A DNA stretch of 64,000 bases from Pseudoalteromonas sp. H105 (GCF_001469215.1 NZ_LOFH01000015.1:1-64000), one strand, 5' to 3'; positions 8,253-17,787 are shown, numbered from the stretch's first letter. Notes: generated from the letters alone by a model not told the origin. A program made the numbers and translations.

Positions 8253-10677
8253 TTTAAAAAATGCATTACTTAATATAGCTAATCATAAAGTTTACAGCTT
8301 GAGTGTTGTTACAACGTTAAGCATTGTTTTATCAGCGTTAATTACAGTATTAACGCTTGCTTACATTATGCTATTAAAACCATTGCCATACCCTGAACAG
8401 GGGCGGCTAGTAAAAGCTGAATATGCTCAAATTGACCAAACAGGCTCACTCAATACCCGTGCTTTTAATTACCCAGCATTGATAGACCTATATAAAAACC
8501 ATAATTTATTTGAACAAGCTGCATTGGTCTATTACGCCGAACAACGGCTCGATGATGTAGCGGGTTTGCCTATAGTAAACACCTCCTTTGTTACTCCACA
8601 GTGGTTTGAAATATTTGCTATTAAACTGCATTTAGGACGAGGTTTTACACAGGCTGAAGCCTTAGATAGTTTTAACCCTGTTGCAGTGATCAGTTATCAA
8701 GCATGGCAAAATGACTTTGCCAGTAAAGAAAGCATAATAGGTCAAACATTGAGTGTGGGCGGCCAACAATTCAAAATTATAGGTGTGGCTGCCGCAGATT
8801 TTAAATCGCCTGCACTGATTGAAACAGGCCAAATCACAGATGTGTGGTTGCCGTGGGATTACAATTTAACTTCAGCAGAGGCTAAACCAATTTGGTGGAA
8901 TCGTTACTCGCGCAGCCATTTTGTGGCTAAGTTACCCAACGATATAAGTATTGAGCAGGCGAGTAAAAAGTTATCGCAGTATGTTGATAATGTATGGCAA
9001 CAACATATTACGAACGAAGCATTTTTTGCGGATTGGCATATCGAACTTGAGCTTAACTCCTTGCAAAAAGTGATATTAAAAGAGACGCCACAAAATATTT
9101 ATTGGCTGATTTTAGCCGTTGCAGGCTTGGTTTTTATTGCCTGTGTAAACATTAGTAATGTGTTTATTGTAAGAACAGCAGCGCGCAAGCACACATTGGC
9201 ATTGAATGCGGCACTGGGCGCAACCCGATTTACTTTGTTTAAACAGTTTTGGCAGGAAATTGCCTTGCTAATTGGTTTGGCAAGTTTGATAGGGCTTGCG
9301 TTAGCAGCGTTTTTTTTAGTGACTCTGAGTGATTTTGCTATGGCGATATTACCGCGTGCTAATGAGCTTGCTATCAATAAAGTATCACTGCTGATAACAT
9401 TGGTTAGTGGTTTAATATTAACCACGTTTTTTGCATTTCTGTGTACGCAGATTATAAATTATCAACAATTAATAACTAGTTTAAAATCAGCGGGCAAAGG
9501 TATGTCAGTACAGGTAGGTAAGCGTGTGTGGCAGGGCTTAGTCGCCTTTCAGGTCAGTGTTGCATGTACATTATTGTTTATTAACTTTTTAGTTTTTAGC
9601 GTAAATAAAAGTAATATTGACGAAGCCTTTACACTGCCACTTGAGCAATTAACGAGTTTAAAAGTTAACCTAGCAAGCCACCTGGCAGCAGATAGAGACA
9701 AGGCAAATCAATTACTAAAGCAAGTGGCTAACGAGGTAGCTTTATTACCAGGGGTAGCGCAAGTCAGTCGGTCTTCATCACCTATTAATGATAATTTAAT
9801 TACTTGGTCATTAGTTGAAGTAGCTAGTAATCAAATCCTATTACCCTATGGAAAATCTGTTGATGAACTGTACTTCTCACTCCTGAAACAGCCCGTATTG
9901 CAAGGCCGTGGTTTTACAAGTGAAGATGTTGAAAGTAATGCAAATGTTATAATTATCAATGAAGTACTTGCAGAAAAAATGTCAAGTGATGGTAATGCAC
10001 TGGGTATGCATTTAAGTTTTGATATAACTTCTGGGCGCGAAAACGATTTAGTCGTGATTGGTGTAGTTAAAGCAATGCCAATACCGGGAAAAACGTCGCT
10101 TGAGCCTAAAGCTTATCTTACTCGTGCAGGTTACAATTCATTTATCATCGAATTTAAACATACCCAGCACGTAACAAAAAATACGCTTAATACCTTATTA
10201 CAATCAATTGATTCGGGCTTATCTATTCATCAATTGGAGCCATTAAGTGCACAGCGAAATAATGCGTTATTTCGTCAATATGTCGTATCAGGTACAACGT
10301 TGATGATTATCATTGCAACCATTGCTTTAACTAGTATTGGTATAATAGGCATTATGCGTTATTCAGTACTCTTAAGGCGTGCTGAAATTGGTATTCATTT
10401 GTGTGTTGGGGCAAAACCAATGGCACTGTTTTTGTTAGTGTTTAAGCAAAATGGCAGCGCAATCGTAACAGGAATACTACTCAGTATGGCGTTATTGCTG
10501 GCTTTACAGCAACCATTGCAATTCATTGCTGGTGGCATACCGCAAATTATGCAGTTTGCTATGTTATTTATGACGTTATTATTTGTAATCAGTCTTGGCG
10601 CACTGGCGTGTTATTTACCTTTAAGTGCCCAGTTAAAACACCCTGCAATTTACGGTGTACAAGGGTTACAACAGTAA
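8242..10677 (+). CDS. MacB/FtsX-type ABC transporter permease
   Basis: An 811-residue permease with tandem halves. One N-terminal membrane segment (about 18-42) is followed by a periplasmic MacB_PCD domain (about 50-270). Three segments follow (about 285-400), then a further membrane segment near 430-450 and a second periplasmic domain, and three last segments (about 685-800). The arrangement resembles two fused FtsX units, longer than E. coli MacB, whose membrane part is one unit. GGAG at 8231-8234 supports ATG 8242. With the adaptor and ATPase genes it forms a complete inner-membrane efflux or extraction system under the predicted sigma-54 promoter. Exported peptides, lipids, antibiotics or lipoproteins are all possible substrates. 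Confidence 0.9.
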   Translation: MTYNLKNALLNIANHKVYSLSVVTTLSIVLSALITVLTLAYIMLLKPLPYPEQGRLVKAEYAQIDQTGSLNTRAFNYPALIDLYKNHNLFEQAALVYYAEQRLDDVAGLPIVNTSFVTPQWFEIFAIKLHLGRGFTQAEALDSFNPVAVISYQAWQNDFASKESIIGQTLSVGGQQFKIIGVAAADFKSPALIETGQITDVWLPWDYNLTSAEAKPIWWNRYSRSHFVAKLPNDISIEQASKKLSQYVDNVWQQHITNEAFFADWHIELELNSLQKVILKETPQNIYWLILAVAGLVFIACVNISNVFIVRTAARKHTLALNAALGATRFTLFKQFWQEIALLIGLASLIGLALAAFFLVTLSDFAMAILPRANELAINKVSLLITLVSGLILTTFFAFLCTQIINYQQLITSLKSAGKGMSVQVGKRVWQGLVAFQVSVACTLLFINFLVFSVNKSNIDEAFTLPLEQLTSLKVNLASHLAADRDKANQLLKQVANEVALLPGVAQVSRSSSPINDNLITWSLVEVASNQILLPYGKSVDELYFSLLKQPVLQGRGFTSEDVESNANVIIINEVLAEKMSSDGNALGMHLSFDITSGRENDLVVIGVVKAMPIPGKTSLEPKAYLTRAGYNSFIIEFKHTQHVTKNTLNTLLQSIDSGLSIHQLEPLSAQRNNALFRQYVVSGTTLMIIIATIALTSIGIIGIMRYSVLLRRAEIGIHLCVGAKPMALFLLVFKQNGSAIVTGILLSMALLLALQQPLQFIAGGIPQIMQFAMLFMTLLFVISLGALACYLPLSAQLKHPAIYGVQGLQQ

Positions 10678-10689
10678 AATCGGTGGTGT

Positions 10690-10725
10690 AAGGTGGCATA
10701 TAGAATAGGGCATTTATGCCACCTT
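10690..10725. terminator. hairpin between convergent genes
   Basis: AAGGTGGCATA (10690-10700) and TATGCCACCTT (10715-10725) form a perfect 11-base stem with a 14-base loop. It follows the permease stop and overlaps the last codons of the convergent HD-GYP gene. There is no clear T run, so it may act as a bidirectional barrier or stabilise the 3' ends. Confidence 0.45.
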
Positions 10726-13700
10726 GGCATCATCTATAAACAAGGTGATATCAACTGGATCAATCTGTGAAGGGTCTAAATGCTGTCTGGCATACTCTAA
10801 ATACACGCCAGAGGTTAAAAACAGCTCAAAGATATCCGCATCTATATGCTGGTCTTTTACCATATAAGACATGATTTTCAGTGATTCAGATAAACTTTTA
10901 GCTTTTTTATAAGGCCTGTCAGATGCTGTAAGTGCCTCAAAAATATCTGCAACAACTAAAATACGTTCAGGGATTGATAAGTCTTCTTTGTGTAGCTTGC
11001 GTGGGTAGCCAGTACCAATTAATGTTTCGTGATGGGTTGATGCCCAGCGCGGTACATTGGCTAAGTCATCAGGAAAGGGCAGGCTATCAAGCATTTTGAT
11101 GGTGCTGATCATATGTTCATTGATTCTAAAGCGATCCTCAGGTGTTAACGTACCGCGTGAAATTGATAAGTTATAGAGCTCTCCCTTATCGGCTAATAAT
11201 GTTGGGATATCCATTTTAATGCCAAATTTATCGGCATGTTCATGGGGGTGAAGGCGTTGTCTTTTATGCTCTGGTTTATCGCTTAATAGCATTTCAACAC
11301 AAGGAAGGGGGCGTTTGTTTTTAGATTTATACTCAAGCTCTAACTCAGATAAGCCCAAAGTATCATCAAAATGTCTTTCCCAAGTAATAGCAGCAAGCTC
11401 TTCTAGGCGCTTGAGTTTATCTTCACTGAGGTATTCGCCGCCGAGGTTGCATTCAGCGATAAAACCAAAATCATCTTGTAGCTTGAGCTGCTTTCGTTTG
11501 AGTTCGGTTTTATAAAATGTCTGTGATTCAGGGTTAAGTTGAATATGTTGTTGATATTCAAGAAGTGCATCACGCCACAGTACCTCGAATCTCATACGTA
11601 TTTCGTGAATGCGATTATAAATGGTTTCAAGCTTGGTGGCTTTATCAACAATATGCTCAGGAGTGGTAATTTTGCCGCAATCATGCAGCCAAGCCGCCAT
11701 TCTAAACTCTCTGATCTGCTCTTTGGTTTGCAGCTTGAAGTTAGTAAAAATCCCTTGTTCTGATTTGTTAGCCGCTTGCGCCAGTAACATGCCTATTTCT
11801 GGTACGCGTTTACAATGCCCCGCCGTATAGGGAGACTTGTCATCAATCGCTTGCGCAATCAACTCAATAAATGACTCGAGTAAATTTGCTTGTTGTTGCT
11901 CGTGTTTTTTTATTGCATTAGCCATGTCATTTAACGAATGGCCAAGTTGGTCTAACTCTTTAATAGGGCATGGTTCAACGTTTACTTCATCAAACTTTCT
12001 TTGTTGAATTTTTTTGTTTTGAGCCATCAGTTTATGAATAGGCTGCACAATGGGCGCAGAAAAAACGTAGGACAGAGGAAGCAGGCAAAGCAAGCAAAGC
12101 GTTGTGATAATAATGGATAATGTTACTTCTTCTAATGTGTCGCCATAAACCAATTCGCTCGGAGTAATGATGGCGAAATAGCTCTGTTGCTTGTCATTTA
12201 CTTTAACTGGACTGATGTAGAGGTACACGGGTTGACCATCCATATTGGCCTTGATAAGCGAGTTGTGCAGTGTAGGATTATCGATAGCATCAATTAAGGT
12301 TTTGTGGGGTACTGCGAATGTGTTTTGTGAATGTTTAGTTTTACTTATATCAGATAGCCATTTTTGTTTTAGATAGCGCTCTTGAGCAGGCGTAATTTTA
12401 CTAAGCGCACGATTAATTATAGGCAGCAGGGGTTGCCATTCATTTTGAACCAAAAGGTGCAATGAAGAAGGGAATTGTGCATCGTCGAAAAACAGCGGCG
12501 GATTAATGTTAACGCCCTCTATAAAAAATTGAGAAGCCGTTTGTGCTAACGATAGGTGACTATCTAATCCCGCATTTGCTTTACCTTCTTTTACAGCAGC
12601 AAAAACGTCTCGAATAGTGTTTACTTCAAGGAGCGTTATAGATGGATACCTTTGTTTTAAAGGGGGGATAATAGACCACCCTTTCGCGATAGCCAGAGTC
12701 TGACCTGTCATTTCTGTTAGGTTTGTAATAACCGGCTGATCAGTGCGAGTAATGGTGGTAAAAGGCATATCCATAAAAGGTGCTGACACAGTGCCCATGG
12801 CAAGGTTTTCTGGAGTTTGGTAAACAGCTTGCAAGGCATCTAATTTTTTTTCTTTATATTTTTGGACTAATTCCGGCCAGGTAAATCCATTAATAAACTC
12901 TATTTTTATGCCTGTCATTTCAGTAATTAGATTAATCTTATCTACCGCGTAACCCATTGGTTGGCCCGATATCGCAAAATCAATAGGGCTCCAATCTTTG
13001 GAGTTTGAGATCAGCAATACCGGCATATTTTCAATCAGTTTTTTCTCATCACGACTCAAGGCAATTTTTGTAGACGTTAATACATGGTCATCAGTCACGC
13101 TTTGGACTTGATTAGTGGCAATAACCTCTCCGGTGGGTTGGTACAAATAAAGTTGACTTTCAATGGCCATATTATTTTTTGCTAAATAAGCAGAGAGGCT
13201 CGCTAATGCAATATCCACTCCTAAGATAGCATCGCTATTTTTCAGTTTTTTAGAATAAGTAAGCCCTGGCGCATCAAGAGATTGAAACTGATATGGTGCC
13301 GATTTATAAACTTGATGCGTATTTGCGCCAATGAACCAAGGGCGTACAGTGGGATCAAACGCATGAGGCGCTTTGGTTACCAAAGTGGCGTTTAACTGTT
13401 CATCTAAAAAAGTCAGTTGCCGGGTTGGGACTTCTCCTCGTTGAGGAAAGATCTCTATTTTAAGCCACTTGTCTGTTTGCTGCGCATTAAAGCGTTCTCT
13501 GGTGATCGATGTCGCGTCTAAATTAATAAGTTGAGTAAAGAGACCTGATTGATGACCTATAAAAATAGAATGATAAAGAGGGTTTCTTTCCATGGCTTTT
13601 GCCATCACATTGAGGTTCTCATTATCAAGGTTACGCTGACTATCAGCAGCCAGTAACTCAGTAAGTTTTGTAGCCCTGTGATCAATTGCAGCCAAATAAT

Positions 13701-13875
13701 CGCCAGTGTATTTGGCCGACATATGAAATTGATTTAAGGCGCTCTTATTTGCATACTCCGTTGCAAAATAGTATTGCAGCATGATTGCTACCCCAGCGGT
13801 AATACAGGTGGCAATCACAAAGATAGAGAACAAAGTAAAACGGATTGATAGTTTAAAACCAAAAAGAGATGACAT
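10714..13875 (-). CDS. HD-GYP phosphodiesterase with Cache and solute-binding sensor domains
   Basis: A 1053-residue membrane sensor. A first membrane segment (about 10-32) is followed by a Cache-like region (35-270). A domain like bacterial extracellular solute-binding proteins of family 3 comes next (about 290-515; GQPMGYAVDKINLITEMTGI at its start). A short stretch then resembles the membrane-proximal end of a Cache domain, followed by a second membrane segment (about 590-612), HAMP, and the HD-GYP domain. HD is at 731-732, and HHETLIGTGYP starts at 948, so the key c-di-GMP phosphodiesterase motifs are intact. About 215 residues separate them, longer than in short HD-GYP proteins. It should lower c-di-GMP in response to a periplasmic ligand, perhaps an amino acid. 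It stands alone. Confidence 0.9.
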   Translation of the reverse strand: MSSLFGFKLSIRFTLFSIFVIATCITAGVAIMLQYYFATEYANKSALNQFHMSAKYTGDYLAAIDHRATKLTELLAADSQRNLDNENLNVMAKAMERNPLYHSIFIGHQSGLFTQLINLDATSITRERFNAQQTDKWLKIEIFPQRGEVPTRQLTFLDEQLNATLVTKAPHAFDPTVRPWFIGANTHQVYKSAPYQFQSLDAPGLTYSKKLKNSDAILGVDIALASLSAYLAKNNMAIESQLYLYQPTGEVIATNQVQSVTDDHVLTSTKIALSRDEKKLIENMPVLLISNSKDWSPIDFAISGQPMGYAVDKINLITEMTGIKIEFINGFTWPELVQKYKEKKLDALQAVYQTPENLAMGTVSAPFMDMPFTTITRTDQPVITNLTEMTGQTLAIAKGWSIIPPLKQRYPSITLLEVNTIRDVFAAVKEGKANAGLDSHLSLAQTASQFFIEGVNINPPLFFDDAQFPSSLHLLVQNEWQPLLPIINRALSKITPAQERYLKQKWLSDISKTKHSQNTFAVPHKTLIDAIDNPTLHNSLIKANMDGQPVYLYISPVKVNDKQQSYFAIITPSELVYGDTLEEVTLSIIITTLCLLCLLPLSYVFSAPIVQPIHKLMAQNKKIQQRKFDEVNVEPCPIKELDQLGHSLNDMANAIKKHEQQQANLLESFIELIAQAIDDKSPYTAGHCKRVPEIGMLLAQAANKSEQGIFTNFKLQTKEQIREFRMAAWLHDCGKITTPEHIVDKATKLETIYNRIHEIRMRFEVLWRDALLEYQQHIQLNPESQTFYKTELKRKQLKLQDDFGFIAECNLGGEYLSEDKLKRLEELAAITWERHFDDTLGLSELELEYKSKNKRPLPCVEMLLSDKPEHKRQRLHPHEHADKFGIKMDIPTLLADKGELYNLSISRGTLTPEDRFRINEHMISTIKMLDSLPFPDDLANVPRWASTHHETLIGTGYPRKLHKEDLSIPERILVVADIFEALTASDRPYKKAKSLSESLKIMSYMVKDQHIDADIFELFLTSGVYLEYARQHLDPSQIDPVDITLFIDDAKVA

Positions 13876-14294
13876 GACATTTCCTTGTCAATAAGTTACT
13901 GAATAGGCACATTCCATATATTTACAATCGACTTAAACATGCAACCATTCTAGTGCTAACAATGGTAGTCATTTTTCATTTAAAGCAACAACACGTCAAA
14001 AATGTTGCTTTGTTATCATTCTGCTATTCTGTTGCTAAAAACGGTCTGAATTTAATTCGATTGATATAAAAATAGGAAATAATAAGAAAAATACCAGTTA
14101 ATATTGTTTTCTTTTTATACTTTTATGCATGTGAAACGGTTGTTTAGGTATAAGAACAGTGAGATGTAACCGTGTTTTGCTGATAGTTGTTGGAAGGCTG
14201 TTATCGTTCTATAAATTGTTGTAGAGATGAACAACTGAATTGAAAGTATTTATCTTGAGAGCATTCCTTGATTTAAATAACTCCATTTTGTAAT
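13876..14294. other. long non-coding gap, left part
   Basis: No gene is supported here. The only clear structure is a 9-base inverted repeat, AAAGCAACA (13982-13990) with TGTTGCTTT (14003-14011). The divergent promoters for the HD-GYP gene and the desaturase must lie in this gap or in the heptamer repeat to its right, but I cannot place them with confidence. Confidence 0.5.
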
Positions 14295-14340
14295 TTACGC
14301 TTACCGCTTACCGCTTACCGCTTACCGCTTACCGCTTAGC
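14295..14340 (+). repeat. heptanucleotide tandem repeat (TTACCGC)5
   Basis: Five exact tandem copies of TTACCGC fill 14301-14335. They are flanked by a shortened copy TTACGC (14295-14300) and a partial TTAGC (14336-14340). A 10-base palindrome CGCTATAGCG follows at 14342-14351. The array ends about 65 bases before the desaturase ATG at 14406. The unit length is not a multiple of three, and no open frame crosses it into the gene. A change in copy number would therefore alter spacing in the control region, not the protein. Confidence 0.95.
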
Positions 14341-14405
14341 TCGCTATAGCGGCGTGTTAATTATTCGGGTATCATTTGCGCAACGTTGATTATTAGTTGC
14401 TAGTT

Positions 14406-15401
14406 ATGACCCCGTTGAGCGCCAAAGAAAATATTCAAGCCATTGTTAAAGCTATTAAAGCAGAAGAAGCTAAGCTTCGTCAGAAACATCCATTGTTAGC
14501 CCATCAAAACACGTTAGGGATGGCTATTTTATTACTCTCACTTAGTGCCTTGATTGGTGTAGGCACACTGTATTACCTTGCTATAATTCCTGCTTGGTTG
14601 TGTATCGTGTTAGCTGCGATTGCGACGTCAATCTCCCATGAACTGGAACATGACCTCATTCATAAGCAATACTTTAGTAAAAAACCTTTTTTGCATAATT
14701 TTATGATGTTAACAGTGTGGCTTATGCGACCAAACACTATTAGCCCTTGGTATCGTCGTCAAATGCATTTACATCACCATAAGGTGTCAGGCACGGAGCA
14801 AGATTTAGAAGAACGTTTAGTCGGTAACGGCATTAAAAATCCATTTTTACGCGCCTTGGTGATTGTGGATGGTTTGCTTGGTTTGTTAATAAATGCCAAG
14901 CGTTTCAGTAAAGAAATTAAAAACTTTAGCTTTTTAAGTGTATTTAATGCGGGTTTTCCGGTAACAACGGCTTACTTTGCCATTTTGTATAGTGTAATTG
15001 TGTTTCATTTGGTTAATTTATTTATGCCGCTTGAAGCTAATTCACCTGCTTTTGCGTTAGAAATTATGGCTGTATTTGAGTTTTTGATGGTGGTGTTGAT
15101 TGTGCCTAATATTGTTCGCTCAAGTTCGCTGAACTTTGTTACGTCATCAATGCATTATTATGGCGGCGTTAATAACATGCTGGAGCAAACTCATGTAATA
15201 ACTAGCCGTTTATTTGCCCCGTTTAACTTGTTCTGTTTTAACTTTGGTCACACCCATACTATTCATCATTTTGTGCCGAATCAGCCATTCTATTTACGCC
15301 AAATGATCAGTAAAAAGGTTCTTGAGGTTATGAAGAAACATGGGGTGCGGTTTAATGACTTTGCCAGTATCAAGCAGGCAAATCGTTATCAAGCTTCTTA
15401 A
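14406..15401 (+). CDS. membrane fatty-acid desaturase / alkane hydroxylase family protein
   Basis: A 331-residue integral membrane enzyme with the three histidine clusters of the di-iron desaturase-hydroxylase family: HELEHDLIH (about 78-86), HLHHHKVSG (about 119-127) and HTHTIHH (about 284-290). Hydrophobic segments near 40-75, 180-205 and 215-245 fit the family fold. It probably inserts a double bond or hydroxyl group into an acyl chain, but the substrate cannot be told. ATG 14406 is preferred to an in-frame TTG at 14397; no strong Shine-Dalgarno sequence precedes either. A tandem heptamer repeat lies just upstream, which may affect expression. Downstream is a VOC protein gene on the same strand 83 bases away. 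Confidence 0.85.
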   Translation: MTPLSAKENIQAIVKAIKAEEAKLRQKHPLLAHQNTLGMAILLLSLSALIGVGTLYYLAIIPAWLCIVLAAIATSISHELEHDLIHKQYFSKKPFLHNFMMLTVWLMRPNTISPWYRRQMHLHHHKVSGTEQDLEERLVGNGIKNPFLRALVIVDGLLGLLINAKRFSKEIKNFSFLSVFNAGFPVTTAYFAILYSVIVFHLVNLFMPLEANSPAFALEIMAVFEFLMVVLIVPNIVRSSSLNFVTSSMHYYGGVNNMLEQTHVITSRLFAPFNLFCFNFGHTHTIHHFVPNQPFYLRQMISKKVLEVMKKHGVRFNDFASIKQANRYQAS

Positions 15402-15484
15402 TACCTAAGTGCAAATTACTAATTGACCTCAAGTTTGGTTAAGGTTTTAAAGTCGTTACCTAACTTTATATTTAGGTAGCGACT

Positions 15485-15865
15485 ATGAACCTTAATCAAA
15501 TCACTTTACCTGTCACTGACATTGAAAAAGCCAACGCTTTTTACCTGGCTTTGGGCTTTACGCAAATTGTAAAAACACCTCATTATTCGCGCTTTGAGTG
15601 CGCTAATCATGTTACATTTTCCTTAGTATTTACACATGACGTGGTTAGTCATGGGGCAACAATATACTTTGAAAGTAACACACTCACTGAGTGGGTTGAG
15701 CTACTAAAAGCTAAAGGCATTAAATTTGATACAGAGATTGTTGAGCAGCGTTACTTATGGCAGGAGGCTAGGCTGACAGACCCATCAGGAAACCAAATTA
15801 AGCTTTTTTGGGCCGGAGAAAACCGCTTAAATCCACCATGGCGAGTTGATATAAGTGTTCAATAA
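15485..15865 (+). CDS. VOC (glyoxalase/bleomycin-resistance) family protein
   Basis: A 126-residue protein with the vicinal oxygen chelate fold. It opens with NLNQITLPVTDIEKANAFYLALGF, the usual first beta-alpha unit, and ends with RLTDPSGNQIKLFWAGENRLNPPW, which carries the DPxGNxIxL motif. Members bind a metal and act as lyases, dioxygenases, isomerases or resistance proteins; the exact role here is unknown. Only one module is present, so it should act as a dimer. AGGTAG precedes ATG 15485 at a suitable distance. Confidence 0.88.
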   Translation: MNLNQITLPVTDIEKANAFYLALGFTQIVKTPHYSRFECANHVTFSLVFTHDVVSHGATIYFESNTLTEWVELLKAKGIKFDTEIVEQRYLWQEARLTDPSGNQIKLFWAGENRLNPPWRVDISVQ

Positions 15866-15914
15866 GGTGAGCTAAAGTAGAAATGACTGCGTATGAACAT
15901 ATTTTGGGTAAAAT

Positions 15915-16166
15915 ATGCAATTTAATGACAGTGAAACTTCTCGGATTATTGAAATGGCGTGGGAGGACCGCACACCCTTTGAAGCTATTGAAGACCTTTT
16001 TGGTTTAAGCCACCCACAGCTCGTTACTTTTATGCGCAATAATGTTTCCAGTGGTTCATTCAAAGTGTGGCGCAAACGTCACAGTGGTCGCACAACAAAG
16101 CATTTAAAGTTACGTGACCCAGCCATTATGCGCAGCCACTGTAAAACACAATACAAACATCGTTAG
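15915..16166 (+). CDS. small conserved protein, TIGR03643/DUF2805 type
   Basis: An 83-residue protein matching what I remember of the TIGR03643 family: an N-terminal IIEMAWEDRTPFEAIEDLFG segment, then GLSHPQLVTFMRNN and SFKVWRKRHSGRTTKH. The second part looks like a helix-turn-helix with a basic tail, so nucleic-acid binding is possible, but no function is established to my knowledge. It lies 49 bases after the VOC gene on the same strand and may be cotranscribed with it. Confidence 0.8.
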   Translation: MQFNDSETSRIIEMAWEDRTPFEAIEDLFGLSHPQLVTFMRNNVSSGSFKVWRKRHSGRTTKHLKLRDPAIMRSHCKTQYKHR

Positions 16167-16625
16167 TGTGTTGTCCATCTAAGAAGGGGGCTTAATTGAC
16201 CTAAAATTTTTGCCCTCATCTTTAAATGCTCCTCAATGACCTGCTTTTTGAATTGAAAAGCAACTCAATTTTGTTTTTTGCAATTTCAATCCGCTTCGTA
16301 TTTATGACATTAGGCTATAAATCAACTCTTCCCTTAGACAGAAAAATACAATTTATTTAATAAATAGAATAATGAGAACTCAGTTGCTCTGTAAATCAAT
16401 GTAAAGGTCGTTTGTATATTTAACCTTATGATAATATTTAACTATTTTTTATATCTCAGTCTTTTTTTATCTAAGTTAAGAGTTTTTACATTGTGAATGA
16501 AGGTTTTAAGAGCGCTCGTTAATTTGAGTGAAATATTTCTGTAATATTTAGGTGTTCTAATGCGCTCTGAAACAAAAACGTCATTAAAATGCCATATTCG
16601 GTAAGACAATAATTGAGATTTAAAC
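16167..16625. other. AT-rich gap before the Na/phosphate symporter
   Basis: No gene is supported. The DNA is strongly AT-rich with T runs. A weak Pho-box-like pair, CTGTAAA (16389-16395) and ATGTAAA (16399-16405), has 10-base spacing instead of the usual 11, so phosphate control is not claimed. The symporter promoter is probably here. Confidence 0.4.
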
Positions 16626-17765
16626 ATGAGTGAATCAAAGCAGAACACGCTATTAATTAAAACGCTTAACTGGGCAGCAATCGCCTTTTTAGTTTATTTA
16701 GTACTGGTTGCCGTAGGTACAGTCAGTGGTGGTTTTAAGTTAGCGTCAGGTGGTACACAAGGCGCGCAAGAAATTTTTGCATTTGCAACTAACCCGTTTA
16801 TCGCTTTATTACTAGGTGCTTTAGCAACGGCTTTAGTGCAGTCTTCTTCTACTGTAACATCGGTTATCGTTGGTCTTGTGGCAGGTGGTTTACCTTTAAG
16901 TATTGCTATCCCAATGATAATGGGCGCAAATATTGGTACAACTATCACAAACACGTTGGTATCAATTGGTCATATTCGCTCAAAAGAAGAGTTTCAGCGT
17001 GCGTTTGCTGCCTCAACAGTTCATGACTTCTTTAACTTGTTCGCTGTTGCTATCTTTTTACCACTTGAAATCATGTTTGGTCTATTACAAAAGCTTTCAG
17101 CCATGTTATCGCATTTATTCGTGGGCGATGCTGACTTATCATTAAAGAGCTATAACTTTGTTAAACCTTTGGTAAAGCCTGCTGTGGGTGTAATCAAAGA
17201 TGCATTTAGTTTCTTAGATACAAAAATGTTGGGTGCAGCAATGGTCGTTGCGGGTATCTTTTTAATCTTATTTGCAGTAACAACATTAGGTAAGCTTCTT
17301 AAAAAGGCGCTTGTTGGTAAAGCAAAAGACATTTTACATGGTGCAATTGGCCGTGGTCCAATCGCGGGTATTACATCAGGTGCAGCTGTAACGGTTATGG
17401 TGCAATCGTCGTCAACAACAACAAGCTTGATGATTCCACTTGCGGGCAGCGGTGTATTTACTACGCGTCAAATTTACCCATTCACATTAGGTGCAAATAT
17501 TGGTACGACGATCACTGCATTATTGGCTGCAACGTCTATTACCGGTCCAATGGCTGAAGTGGCACTGACTATTGCACTTGTGCATGTTATGTTTAATGTG
17601 TTTGCTGTTGCGCTTATTTACGGTATTCCAGTATTACGTGAGATTCCAATTAAACTAGCTGAAAAGCTGGCTGAAGTAGGCACGAAGAACAAGTCGGCAG
17701 CACTGGGATATGTATTGGGTTCGTTCTTTGTTATACCCGGTTTAATCGTACTTGCGGTGCGCTAG
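16626..17765 (+). CDS. Na+/phosphate cotransporter family protein (SLC34/NptA-like)
   Basis: A 379-residue membrane protein with the inverted-repeat layout of the Na/Pi-II family. The two diagnostic QSSST motifs are in LVQSSSTVTSVIVGLVAGG (about 73-91) and MVQSSSTTTSLMIPLAGSG (about 258-276). Each is followed by GANIGTTIT, the paired half-sites that bind phosphate and sodium. About eight membrane segments can be counted. There is no C-terminal PhoU-like domain, unlike longer YjbB-type proteins. It should import phosphate with sodium, which suits a marine cell. It is monocistronic, with a terminator directly after it. Confidence 0.93.
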   Translation: MSESKQNTLLIKTLNWAAIAFLVYLVLVAVGTVSGGFKLASGGTQGAQEIFAFATNPFIALLLGALATALVQSSSTVTSVIVGLVAGGLPLSIAIPMIMGANIGTTITNTLVSIGHIRSKEEFQRAFAASTVHDFFNLFAVAIFLPLEIMFGLLQKLSAMLSHLFVGDADLSLKSYNFVKPLVKPAVGVIKDAFSFLDTKMLGAAMVVAGIFLILFAVTTLGKLLKKALVGKAKDILHGAIGRGPIAGITSGAAVTVMVQSSSTTTSLMIPLAGSGVFTTRQIYPFTLGANIGTTITALLAATSITGPMAEVALTIALVHVMFNVFAVALIYGIPVLREIPIKLAEKLAEVGTKNKSAALGYVLGSFFVIPGLIVLAVR

Positions 17766-17787
17766 TCAAACCAAAAAAATGATAAGA

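Noticed and set aside
14295-14340. CRISPR-like array
   Set aside because: The 7-base units are contiguous with no spacers, and no cas genes are present.
16389-16405. Pho-box-like CTGTAAA/ATGTAAA upstream of the phosphate symporter gene
   Set aside because: Spacing is 10 instead of 11 bases and only two poor half sites are present.
16442-16648. 68-codon minus-strand frame overlapping the Na/phosphate symporter start
   Set aside because: AT-rich, overlaps a clear gene start and resembles no known protein.
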